Positions 55,465 to 63,309 of a stretch of 64,000 bases of DNA are shown one piece after another. Each line of letters starts with the position of its first letter. Within the stretch, counting starts at the first letter, position 1. The position numbers were made by a program, and so were the translations under genes. The DNA is from Bradyrhizobium sp. SZCCT0231 (GTDB lineage Bacteria; Pseudomonadota; Alphaproteobacteria; Rhizobiales; Xanthobacteraceae): NCBI RefSeq assembly GCF_018130245.1, contig NZ_JAFCKP010000003.1, forward strand, positions 124,001-188,000, read 5' to 3'. The notes below the pieces were generated by a model. That model was not told where the DNA came from, made no database searches, and was given only the letters and a program-made list of their open reading frames with translations.

Positions 55465-56088
55465 ATGACGGCAGTCCACACCTATCCCAGCGACGTCGCG
55501 TTCTCGCCGGCGGTGAAGGCGATCCAGGCCCGCAAGGGTTCGCGTGAGGCCTACGCGCGCAGCGAGCAGCGCGGCTGGCGCACCGAGGTCGATGACAACC
55601 TCGCTGCGTTCCTGGCCGACGCCAACAGCTTCTACTTCGCCACCGCCGCGGCGGACGGCCAGCCCTATATCCAGCACCGCGGCGGCCCCAAGGGATTTCT
55701 CACGGTGCTGGACAAGCAGACGCTCGCCTTCGCCGATTATGCCGGCAACCAGCAGTTCATCACCCAGGGCAATCTCTCGGAGAATCCCAAGGCCTACATC
55801 TTCGTGATGGACTACGCCCATCGCCGCCGGGTCAAGATCTGGGGCGAGGCGCGCGTGGTCGAGGACGACGAGGCGCTGACCACGTCGTTGATGCCGAAAG
55901 GCTACCGCGCGCGGCCCGAGCAGGTGATCCTGTTCAAGATCACAGCCTGGGACACCAACTGCCCGCAGCACATCCCGCAGAAGTTCGATGCGGGCGATGT
56001 CGCAGCAGCGCTGGCGGCGAGAGACCAGCGGATCGCGGAGCTGGAGGCGGAAGTCGCCGCGCTGAAGGGGGAGAAGGCGGCAACGTAA
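55465..56088 (+). CDS. Pyridoxamine 5'-phosphate oxidase-related flavoprotein
   Basis: The protein has 207 residues from ATG 55465 (CAGGAGATG upstream). NSFYFATAAADGQPYIQHRGGPKGFL and LAFADYAGNQQFITQGNL are typical of the split-barrel flavin-binding PNPOx-like family. The C-terminal coiled coil (AALAARDQRIAELEAEVAALK) is an added feature. It may be a flavin reductase-like or electron-transfer protein. Divergent from the LysR gene and probably its target. Confidence 0.87.
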   Translation: MTAVHTYPSDVAFSPAVKAIQARKGSREAYARSEQRGWRTEVDDNLAAFLADANSFYFATAAADGQPYIQHRGGPKGFLTVLDKQTLAFADYAGNQQFITQGNLSENPKAYIFVMDYAHRRRVKIWGEARVVEDDEALTTSLMPKGYRARPEQVILFKITAWDTNCPQHIPQKFDAGDVAAALAARDQRIAELEAEVAALKGEKAAT

Positions 56089-56099
56089 GCCGCCTCTTG

Positions 56100-56264
56100 C
56101 TTACCCTCCCCTGGAGGGGGAGGGTCGATCGCGCGAAGCGCGAGCGGGGTGGGGTGATCTCTCCACGCGGGCAGTGTTCGAGATGGAGAGACCGTCACCC
56201 CACCCCGCTTCGCATTCCGCTCCGCTACATGCGAAGCGACCCTCCCCCTCCAGGGGAGGGTAAG
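56100..56264. repeat. ~165-bp palindromic repeat R4, copy 1
   Basis: Perfect outer arms of 28 bp run CTTACCCTCCCCTGG... and close ...CCAGGGGAGGGTAAG. The inner part has GGGGTGGGGTGA/TCACCCCACCCC arms. The second copy is at 60519-60680. It ends 5 bp before the livF stop. Confidence 0.85.
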
Positions 56265-56268
56265 CGAC

Positions 56269-57000
56269 TCAAATCACACTCTCGCCTTCGTGCTGGAAGC
56301 CGAGATAGCTCGCCGCCACGCGCTCGTTCGCGGCGATGTCGCTGGCCTTGCCGCTGAGCACGAACTCGCCGAGCTCCATCACATAGGCATGGTCCGCGAT
56401 CTTCAGCGCGGCCTGCGCGTTCTGCTCGACCAGCAGCACGGAGACGCCGCTGGCGCGCAGCTCGGTGACGATGCGGAAGATGTCGGCGACGATGATGGGA
56501 GCGAGACCGAGGCTCGGCTCGTCCAGCATCAGGAGCTTCGGCTCGCCCATCAGCGCGCGGCCCATCGCGAGCATCTGCTGCTCGCCGCCGGAGAGCGTGC
56601 CGGCGAGCTGCTTGCGACGCTCCTTGAGCCGCGGAAACAACGCGTACACCCGCTCCATCGAGGCTTTCGCCTTGCTGCGCTCGATGCGGAAGGCCCCGAG
56701 CTCGAGATTGTCCTCGACATTCATGGTCACGAACAATTCGCGGTGCTCGGGGACGAGGCCGAGCCCCATCGCGACGCGGTCCTCGATGTCGAGTCGGGCG
56801 AGGTCCTGGCCGGCAAAGGCAACGCGGCCCTTCAGCGGCAGGATGCCCATGATGGCCGAGAGCAGCGTGGTCTTGCCGGCGCCGTTGGCACCGACGATGG
56901 TGACGATCTCGTTGGTGCCGACCTCGAGCGAGACCGAACGTACGGCCTCGACCTTGCCATAGGCGACATGGGCGTCGGTGACGGACAACAGCGCGGTCAT
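56269..57000 (-). CDS. livF: Liv-type ABC transporter ATPase LivF
   Basis: The protein has 243 residues. Walker A GANGAGKTT, the Q-loop region GLGLVPEHRELF, the signature LSGGEQQMLAMGRAL and Walker B LLMLDEPSLGLAP are intact, all in the LivF form. Its ATG overlaps the stop of the LivM-LivG fusion by ATGA. It works with LivMG and LivH. Confidence 0.93.
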   Translation of the reverse strand: MTALLSVTDAHVAYGKVEAVRSVSLEVGTNEIVTIVGANGAGKTTLLSAIMGILPLKGRVAFAGQDLARLDIEDRVAMGLGLVPEHRELFVTMNVEDNLELGAFRIERSKAKASMERVYALFPRLKERRKQLAGTLSGGEQQMLAMGRALMGEPKLLMLDEPSLGLAPIIVADIFRIVTELRASGVSVLLVEQNAQAALKIADHAYVMELGEFVLSGKASDIAANERVAASYLGFQHEGESVI

Positions 57001-58766
57001 GCCGCCACTCCGAGATAGGCCTTGATCACTTCGGGATTGGTCTTGATCGTGGCGGGCGCGCCTTCCGCGATCTTGGTGCCGAAATCGAGCACCACGATGC
57101 GGTCGGCGAGGTTCATGACGAAGCCCATGTCGTGCTCGACCAGCAGCACGCTCATGCCGCCGTCGCGCAGCTCGCGGAGCAGCGCGGCAAGGCGCTGCTT
57201 CTCCATGTGGCGCAGGCCCGCCGCCGGCTCGTCGAGCAGCAGCAGCATCGGATCGACGCACAGCGCACGCGCGATCTCGACGATGCGCTGCTGGCCGAGC
57301 GAGAGCGAACCTGCGAGCTGGTGCATCTGCTCGGTGAGGCCGACGCGCTCGATCTGGCGCGCGGCTTCCGCCAGCAGCTTGGCCTCATCAGTGCGGTCGA
57401 GCCGCAGCATCGATGAGATCGGCCCGGAGTGGCCGCGCAGATGCGCCCCGATCGCGACGTTCTCCAGCACGGTCATGTCGGGGACCAGCTTGACGTGCTG
57501 GAAGGTCCTGCTGATGCCGAGCTTGACGATCTCCTGCGGCGGCGCGTTGTCGACCTTCCTGCCGAGCACCGAGATCGAGCCCGAGGTCGCCGACAGCACG
57601 CCGGTGATCAGATTGAACGTCGTGCTCTTGCCGGCGCCGTTCGGGCCGATCAGTGCGACGATTTCGCGGGCCTGGACGTCGAAGGAGACGTTGTTGACCG
57701 CGACCACGCCGCCGAACTGCTTGCGCGCTTTCTCGACCTGGAGCAGCACGCCGGCCTCGGCGGGCGCGCGGCTGCGCTGCTCCAGCTTCAGCGAGGTGTC
57801 CGGCTTCCTGCCGCTTGTGCGCTCGGGCAGGAAGGACATCAGCCACGGCCACAGACCGCCGGGCGCAAGCTGCAGCAGCGCCACCAGCATGATGCCGAAC
57901 ACGATGGTCTCGACCTGGCCGGAGCCGGGCAGGATCAACGGTAGATAGCTTTGCAGCACCTCCTTCAGCACCACGACGATCGCCGCGCCCAAGACGCCGC
58001 CCCAGACATAGCCGGCGCCGCCGACGACCGCGATGAAGAGATATTCGATGCCGGCCTGGGCGCCGAACGGCGTCGGGTTCACCGCGCGCTGAAGATGGGC
58101 GTAGAGCCACCCCGAAAGGCCGGCGAGCACCGCGGCATGGATGAACACCAGCAGCTTTGCGCGCGGCGTGTGCACGCCGAAGGCCTCGGCCGCAACATGG
58201 CCGCGCCTGAGCGCGCGGATGGCGCGGCCGGTGCGGGAGTCCAGGAGGTTCATCGTCAGCAGGGCCGAGACGATCACGGCGACCCAGATCGCGTAATAGA
58301 TCGAGCCGGGCGAGAGCATCTTGAACGCGCCGATCGACAGCGGCGGGATCGCCGAGATGCCGTCGTTTCTCCCCAGGAATTCCAGCTTGCTGAAGAGATA
58401 GAACAGCCCGAGCCCCCAGGCGAGCGTGCCGAGCGGCAGGTAATGGCCGGAGAGGCGGACCGTGATCAGCCCGAGCAGCACCGCCAGCGATCCGCTGACC
58501 AGAAGCGACAGCGGCAGCGTCAGCCACGGCGACAGGCCATAGGCCGTCGACAGCACCGCGGTGGTGTAGGCGCCGAAGCCGACGAAGGCCGCCTGTCCGA
58601 ACGAGGTGAGGCCGCCGACGCCGGTCAGCAGCACGAGGCCCATCGCGACCAGCGCGGCAAGGCCGATATTGTCGAGCAGCACGATCCAGAACGGCGGCAT
58701 GCCGGGAACGAATGGGATCGCCGCCATGAGAGCTGCGAAGATGAGGATGGGAAGCCGGCTCTGCAT
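56997..58766 (-). CDS. Fused LivM permease and LivG ATPase
   Basis: The protein has 589 residues. Residues 1-310 form the LivM permease with about eight helices (TGVGGLTSFGQAAFVGFGAYT and a conserved GGAGYVWGGVLGA). Residues 335-589 are LivG with Walker A GPNGAGKST, signature LSLGQQRIVEIARAL, Walker B LLLLDEPAAGLRHME and the LivG-typical GISRTFQHVKL. LivM-LivG fusions are known in alphaproteobacteria. It is between livH (7-bp gap) and livF. Confidence 0.92.
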   Translation of the reverse strand: MQSRLPILIFAALMAAIPFVPGMPPFWIVLLDNIGLAALVAMGLVLLTGVGGLTSFGQAAFVGFGAYTTAVLSTAYGLSPWLTLPLSLLVSGSLAVLLGLITVRLSGHYLPLGTLAWGLGLFYLFSKLEFLGRNDGISAIPPLSIGAFKMLSPGSIYYAIWVAVIVSALLTMNLLDSRTGRAIRALRRGHVAAEAFGVHTPRAKLLVFIHAAVLAGLSGWLYAHLQRAVNPTPFGAQAGIEYLFIAVVGGAGYVWGGVLGAAIVVVLKEVLQSYLPLILPGSGQVETIVFGIMLVALLQLAPGGLWPWLMSFLPERTSGRKPDTSLKLEQRSRAPAEAGVLLQVEKARKQFGGVVAVNNVSFDVQAREIVALIGPNGAGKSTTFNLITGVLSATSGSISVLGRKVDNAPPQEIVKLGISRTFQHVKLVPDMTVLENVAIGAHLRGHSGPISSMLRLDRTDEAKLLAEAARQIERVGLTEQMHQLAGSLSLGQQRIVEIARALCVDPMLLLLDEPAAGLRHMEKQRLAALLRELRDGGMSVLLVEHDMGFVMNLADRIVVLDFGTKIAEGAPATIKTNPEVIKAYLGVAA

Positions 58767-58773
58767 CTTGGCG

Positions 58774-59814
58774 TCAGTCCTTCTCTTCCTCGACCGCGGG
58801 CGCGGCGAGCGAGCGCAGCAGCAGCACGGGGATCAGCAGCATGAAAACGATCACCTCTTTGTAGTTGGAGGCATAGAAGGACGAGAACGCCTCGACGATG
58901 CCGACCACAAGCGCCGCGACGGCGGTGAGGGGATAGCTGACGAGCCCGCCGATGATGGCGGCGACGAAACCCTTCAGCCCGATCAGGAAACCCGAGTCGT
59001 AGTAGAGCGTCGTGATCGGCACGATCATGATGCCCGACAGCGCGCCGATGACCGAGGCCAGCAGGAAGGCGATCTGCCCCGACAGCGTGGTGCGGATACC
59101 GGCGAGCCGCGCCCCGAGCCGGTTCACCGCGGTTGCGCGCAGCGCCTTGCCGTACAGGGTCAGGCCGAAGAACAGCCAGAGCCCGACGATGAAGGCGATG
59201 GTGATGGCGTAGACGGTGATGCTCTGGCCGGTGAAGCGCAGCGCGCCGGCGGTGAAGGCGCCGGACAGCACGGCAGGCCCGCGCTGGCCTTCGGCGCCGA
59301 AGAACAACAGGCCGAGGCCCTGCAGCGCGAGGTGGACGCCGACGGACGCGATCAGCAGCACCAGCACGGACGTGTGCGCCAGCGGCTGGAAGGCGATGCG
59401 GTAGAGATAGAGGCCGATCATGGCGACGATCACCAGCGACAGCGCGATGCAGACCGCGACCGGCGGCTTCTGGCTGGCGAAGTAAACGGTCAGCGCCAGC
59501 ACGATGGCCGGCAGCACGATGTTGGTGATGAGGCTGCGCACGACCAGTCGCGCGTGCAGCGCCTTGCGCGCCACGAACAGGTCGAAGGCGAAGGCGCCGA
59601 TGCCGAGCGCAAGCGCGAGCTTGGCGGTGCCCGGCATCTGGCCCGCGGCCAGCGAGGCATAGGTCAACGCGCCGTAGGTGACGAATTCGCCTTGCGGAAT
59701 GAGGATGACGCGGGTGACGGCGAACACCAGCACCAGCGCCAGGCCGAGCAGCGCGTATATTGCGCCATTGGTGATGCCGTCCTGCACCAGGAACAGCATG
59801 ATGGTGGTGTTCAA
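58774..59814 (-). CDS. livH: Liv-type ABC transporter permease LivH
   Basis: The protein has 346 residues from TTG 59814, with GGGGGAG 10 bp upstream; ATG 59799 is possible. FLVQDGITNGAIYALLGLALVLVFAVTRVILIPQGEFVTYGAL is the typical LivH start; about eight membrane helices follow, with GLKGFVAAIIGGLVSYPLTA near the end. The first gene of livH-livMG-livF. Its promoter region is shared with marR and holds site C. Confidence 0.9.
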   Translation of the reverse strand: MNTTIMLFLVQDGITNGAIYALLGLALVLVFAVTRVILIPQGEFVTYGALTYASLAAGQMPGTAKLALALGIGAFAFDLFVARKALHARLVVRSLITNIVLPAIVLALTVYFASQKPPVAVCIALSLVIVAMIGLYLYRIAFQPLAHTSVLVLLIASVGVHLALQGLGLLFFGAEGQRGPAVLSGAFTAGALRFTGQSITVYAITIAFIVGLWLFFGLTLYGKALRATAVNRLGARLAGIRTTLSGQIAFLLASVIGALSGIMIVPITTLYYDSGFLIGLKGFVAAIIGGLVSYPLTAVAALVVGIVEAFSSFYASNYKEVIVFMLLIPVLLLRSLAAPAVEEEKD

Positions 59815-59899
59815 GACCGGACGCTCCCCCTCAAGATCGAGGACCGGTCCCCGCAATTGCGGTGGATGGTCCCCTCACAGCCATTGAAATACGCTGACG

Positions 59900-59933
59900 A
59901 TATTTGATATGGTCCATAACAATTATCAAATAT
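59900..59933. promoter_or_regulatory. MarR/livH intergenic operator with site C
   Basis: ATATTTGATA and TATCAAATAT are perfect arms enclosing site C, GATATGGTCCATAAC (59906-59920). Site C matches site A at 11 of 15 positions. It lies between the divergent livH and marR starts. Confidence 0.65.
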
Positions 59934-59991
59934 AACATCAAGGGTGGGGACCGACCCGTCCCGAATTTAGCGGGATTACGAGCACGAGGCG

Positions 59992-60513
59992 ATGACCGTT
60001 TCCAAAACCGCTGAAAAGTCTTCCGAAAAGCCCGCCGACCCGGCCAAGGGCCGCAAGGACGCGGCCGAGCCGCAGGCGGAAGCCCTCCAGCTCGGCGAGC
60101 TTTCCGAGCAGCTCGGCTATGTCCTGAAGCGGGCCCAGCTCAAGGTGTTCGAGAACTTCTTGCGCTGCATGGCCTCGCTCCAGCTGACGCCGGCGCAGTT
60201 CTCGGTGCTGCTGCTGGTCGAGAAGAACCCCGGCCGTAACCAGACCGAGATCGCCTCCACCCTCGGCATCCTCAGGCCGAACTTCGTGGCCATGCTCGAC
60301 AATCTGGAGAGCCGCGACCTCTGCGCGCGGATCCGCTCCACCAACGACCGCCGCTCGCACATCCTGGTCTTGACCGACAAGGGCAAGGCCGTGCTGGCGC
60401 GGGCGAAGAAGCTCGTCGCCACCAAGCACGAGGCGCGGCTGAACGACCTGCTCGGCCAGGCCAACCGCGAGGCCCTGATCGGGATGCTCTCGAAGATCGC
60501 CAACGAGTTTTGA
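59992..60513 (+). CDS. MarR family transcriptional regulator
   Basis: A 173-residue protein. A charged N-terminal tail of about 35 residues (KTAEKSSEKPADPAK) precedes the winged HTH: LQLTPAQFSVLLLVEKNPGRNQTEIASTLGILRPNFVAMLDNLESRDLCAR, then RSTNDRRSHILVLTDKGK, the MarR wing with DxR. It is divergent from livH, sharing the 59900-59933 operator, and is a candidate regulator of the surrounding aromatic-acid genes, as CouR or BadR-type MarR proteins are in R. palustris (family knowledge). Repeat R4 follows within 6 bp. Confidence 0.9.
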   Translation: MTVSKTAEKSSEKPADPAKGRKDAAEPQAEALQLGELSEQLGYVLKRAQLKVFENFLRCMASLQLTPAQFSVLLLVEKNPGRNQTEIASTLGILRPNFVAMLDNLESRDLCARIRSTNDRRSHILVLTDKGKAVLARAKKLVATKHEARLNDLLGQANREALIGMLSKIANEF

Positions 60514-60518
60514 CTTTT

Positions 60519-60680
60519 AACCCTCCCCTGGAGGGGGAGGGTCGCCCGCGCGTAGCGTGGGCGGGGTGGGGTGATCTCTCCACTCGGGCACTGCATCAGT
60601 GGAGAGACTGTCACCCCACCCCGTCTCGCGTCTCGCTGCGCTCGATCGCGAGCCGACCCTCCCCCTCCAGGGGAGGGTAA
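60519..60680. repeat. ~165-bp palindromic repeat R4, copy 2
   Basis: It has the same organisation as 56100-56264: outer ACCCTCCCCTGGAGGGGG / CCCCCTCCAGGGGAGGGT arms, inner GGGGTGGGGTGATC / GTCACCCCACCCC. It starts 6 bp after the marR stop. Confidence 0.85.
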
Positions 60681-60687
60681 GCCAACG

Positions 60688-60870
60688 TCAATCCACCAAA
60701 ATCACCCTGACGTCGTTCACATTGGTCAGCGTTGGGCCCGGCAGCAGCAGATCGCGCGTGGCCTCGAAGAACGTCGTCGCGGCGTTGTTGTCGAGATAGG
60801 CCTGCGGCTGCAGCCCTTGCGCCTTCATCTTCGCGAAGGTCGCAGCATCGAACAGCGCGCCACACGCGCC
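60688..60870 (-). pseudogene. Glycerate kinase (GckA/TtuD, MOFRL domain) C-terminal fossil
   Basis: The minus strand reads GACGALFDAATFAKMKAQG, LQPQAYLDNNAATTFFEAT and DLLLPGPTLTNVNDVRVILVD then TGA 60688-60690. TNVND-x-R is the C-terminal motif of the MOFRL domain of glycerate kinases. No upstream part exists: homology stops near 60870. About 60 of ~420 codons remain. Confidence 0.7.
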
Positions 60871-60921
60871 CGGAGGGTGTAAGCTCCGAGGACATCGAAC
60901 GGAATGACGCGTTGCATCTAG

Positions 60922-60946
60922 AAAATGATGCTTGAAACGTCATTTT
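60922..60946. promoter_or_regulatory. Dyad upstream of the XRE gene
   Basis: AAAATGA and TCATTTT are perfect arms with an 11-bp spacer, about 55 bp upstream of the XRE start. Possible autoregulatory site. Confidence 0.35.
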
Positions 60947-61001
60947 GCGCGCCCTAAGCTTGGCAAATCAAGCGCTGTAACTGCCACGGACATTGTGCCC
61001 C

Positions 61002-61271
61002 GTGATCACCGCCGCGCAGCTTCGAGCCGCCCGTGCCTTGCTCAGGATCGACCAGCGCGAACTCGCGCAGCGCTGTTCGCTGTCGCTGCCGACGATCCAG
61101 CGCATGGAGGCCTCCGAAGGGGTGATCCGCGGCAATGTCGATTCCCTGGTGAAGCTGGTCGAGGCGTTGTCGGTCGCGGGTATCGAGCTGATCGCCGAGG
61201 GGGCTGTGTCGAGCGCCGGGGGGCGCGGTGTGCGGCTGAAGTCTCCACCCCCGAGCGCAGGCGGCCGATAG
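61002..61271 (+). CDS. Small XRE-family HTH regulator
   Basis: An 89-residue protein from GTG 61002 (TTG 60993 is possible). ITAAQLRAARALLRIDQRELAQRCSLSLPTIQRMEA is a Cro/CI-type HTH, followed by a short helix and a Gly/Ser/Pro-rich tail. These single-domain XRE proteins are frequent in Bradyrhizobium. It lies 37 bp before hyfB and could regulate it (inference). Confidence 0.75.
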   Translation: MITAAQLRAARALLRIDQRELAQRCSLSLPTIQRMEASEGVIRGNVDSLVKLVEALSVAGIELIAEGAVSSAGGRGVRLKSPPPSAGGR

Positions 61272-61308
61272 CGATGACGCGCGCGCAAATCATGATCCAG
61301 GAGCGGCT

Positions 61309-63309
61309 ATGATCGCCGTGGCGCTATGGTCAGTGGCGGCTCTGCTGGCGCTGGCGCCTGCGGGAGTCGTGCTGTCGACGCGCCCGCGCGGCTCGATCAT
61401 CCTCTACGGCGGATGCCTGATCGCCACATCGACGCTATGTATCACGGCGCTGTCAGACCTGCTCTTTTTCCCTCATCTGACGCCGAGTGCGACCCTGCCG
61501 ATCGGCCTGCCCTGGCTCGGTGCGCATTTCCGGCTCGATGCGCTGTCCGCCTTCTTCCTCGTCGTCGTCAATCTCGGCGGCGCCGCTGCGAGCCTGTTCG
61601 CGCTCGGCTATGGCCGGCACGAGGACTCCCCCGGCCGCGTGCTGCCGTTCTATCCCGCCTATCTCGCGGGGATGAACGTCGTCGTGCTGGCAAACGATGC
61701 CTTCAGCTTCCTGGTCGCCTGGGAATTCATGTCGCTGACCTCCTGGGCAATGGTGGTCTCGCATCACCGGGAGGCCGAGAATGTCCGCGCTGGCTATGTC
61801 TATCTCTTGATGGCAAGTTTCGGCACGCTGGTGCTGCTGCTCGCTTTCGGCCTGCTCGCCAGCGGCGCCGGTTACGATTTCGATGCGATCCGAGCCTCGC
61901 ATCCTTCCGCTGCGCTGAGCGGCGTGGTGATGATCCTCATGCTGCTGGGCGCCGGCTCCAAGGCTGGCCTGGTGCCGCTGCATGCTTGGCTGCCGCTCGC
62001 CCATCCCGCCGCACCCAGCCACGTCTCCGGCCTCATGAGCGGCGTCATGACCAAGGTCGCCGTCTACGGCTTCGTGCGCATCGTCTTCGATCTTCTGCCC
62101 GAACCGGTGTGGTGGTGGAGCATGGTGGTGCTGCTGGTCGGCGGTCCGTCGGCGACGCTGGGCGTGCTCTATGCGCTGATGCAGCGCGATATCAAGCGCG
62201 TGCTCGCTTATTCGACGATTGAGAATATCGGCATCATCTTCACCGGCCTCGGGCTGGCGCTGGCTTTCAAGGCGGAAGGGCTCGACTGGGTGGCGGCGCT
62301 CGCGTTCACCGCGGCGATGCTGCATGTCTTCAATCATGCGCTGTTCAAGAGCCTGTTGTTCTTCGGCGCCGGCGCGGTGCTGGGAGCAACCGGCGAGCGC
62401 GACATGGAGAAGCTCGGCGGGCTGATCCATCGCATGCCGAAGACGGCGTTCGCGGTGCTGGTCGGCTGCGTCGCGATCTCGGCATTGCCGCCATTCAACG
62501 GCTTCGTTTCGGAATGGCTGACCTTCCAGGCGATTCTGCTCTCACCGCAGCTGCCCTCCTGGGGCCTCAAGCTGATCATTCCGGCGGTCGGCGGTTTGCT
62601 GGCGCTTGCGGCCGCCTTTGCCGCGGCCTGCTTCGTCAAGCTCTATGGCATCAGCTTCCTCGGCCGGCCGCGTTCGGATGTCGCGGCGTCAGCACATGAG
62701 ACCGACCGCTTCTCGCTGACCGCGATGCTCGTGCTTGCCGCCCTTTGCCTCGTTGCCGGCATCCTGCCCGGGTTGTTCATCGATGCGCTGGCGCCGGTGA
62801 GCAAGAGCATGGTCGGCAACATCATGCCGCATCAAGTCGGATTGCAGTGGCTCACCATCGTGCCGATCGCCGAAAGCCGCAGCTCCTATAACGGCCTTCT
62901 GGTGTTCCTGTTCGCGGCACTCTGCGGCACGACGGCGGCGACGGCCATTCACCGTTTCGCCTCCGACCGCTTACGCCGCGCGCCGGCCTGGGATTGCGGC
63001 TATCCCGATCCGAACCCTTTGATCCAGTACTCGGCCTCCAGCTTCTCGCAGCCGATCCGCCGCGTGTTCGGCGGCGTCATCTTTGCCGCGCGCGAGATCG
63101 GCGAGATGCCGCCGCCGTCCTCGCCGCTTCCTGCGCGGCTCAAGGTCGAATTGCGCGATCTGATCTGGGATGCGCTGTACGCGCCGATTGCGAAGGCCAT
63201 CGGCTTTGCGACCGACCGCATCAATATCCTGCAGTTCCTCACCATCCGCCGCTACCTGACGCTGGTCTTCGTGGCGCTGATCGTGCTGCTGCTGGTGGTG
63301 GCACTATGA
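61309..63309 (+). CDS. hyfB: Hydrogenase-4-like membrane subunit HyfB (proton-pumping Mrp/NuoL type)
   Basis: A 666-residue protein with about 16 membrane helices. The antiporter-type core is visible: NDAFSFLVAWEFMSLTSWAMV, LGAGSKAGLVPLHAWLPLAHPAAPSHVSGLMSGVMTKV with its conserved Lys and His, and HNALF-type text (FNHALFKSLLFF). It belongs with complex I-related [NiFe] hydrogenase-4/formate hydrogenlyase complexes. ATG 61309 follows CAGGAGCGG. The stop overlaps hyfC by ATGA. Confidence 0.9.
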   Translation: MIAVALWSVAALLALAPAGVVLSTRPRGSIILYGGCLIATSTLCITALSDLLFFPHLTPSATLPIGLPWLGAHFRLDALSAFFLVVVNLGGAAASLFALGYGRHEDSPGRVLPFYPAYLAGMNVVVLANDAFSFLVAWEFMSLTSWAMVVSHHREAENVRAGYVYLLMASFGTLVLLLAFGLLASGAGYDFDAIRASHPSAALSGVVMILMLLGAGSKAGLVPLHAWLPLAHPAAPSHVSGLMSGVMTKVAVYGFVRIVFDLLPEPVWWWSMVVLLVGGPSATLGVLYALMQRDIKRVLAYSTIENIGIIFTGLGLALAFKAEGLDWVAALAFTAAMLHVFNHALFKSLLFFGAGAVLGATGERDMEKLGGLIHRMPKTAFAVLVGCVAISALPPFNGFVSEWLTFQAILLSPQLPSWGLKLIIPAVGGLLALAAAFAAACFVKLYGISFLGRPRSDVAASAHETDRFSLTAMLVLAALCLVAGILPGLFIDALAPVSKSMVGNIMPHQVGLQWLTIVPIAESRSSYNGLLVFLFAALCGTTAATAIHRFASDRLRRAPAWDCGYPDPNPLIQYSASSFSQPIRRVFGGVIFAAREIGEMPPPSSPLPARLKVELRDLIWDALYAPIAKAIGFATDRINILQFLTIRRYLTLVFVALIVLLLVVAL

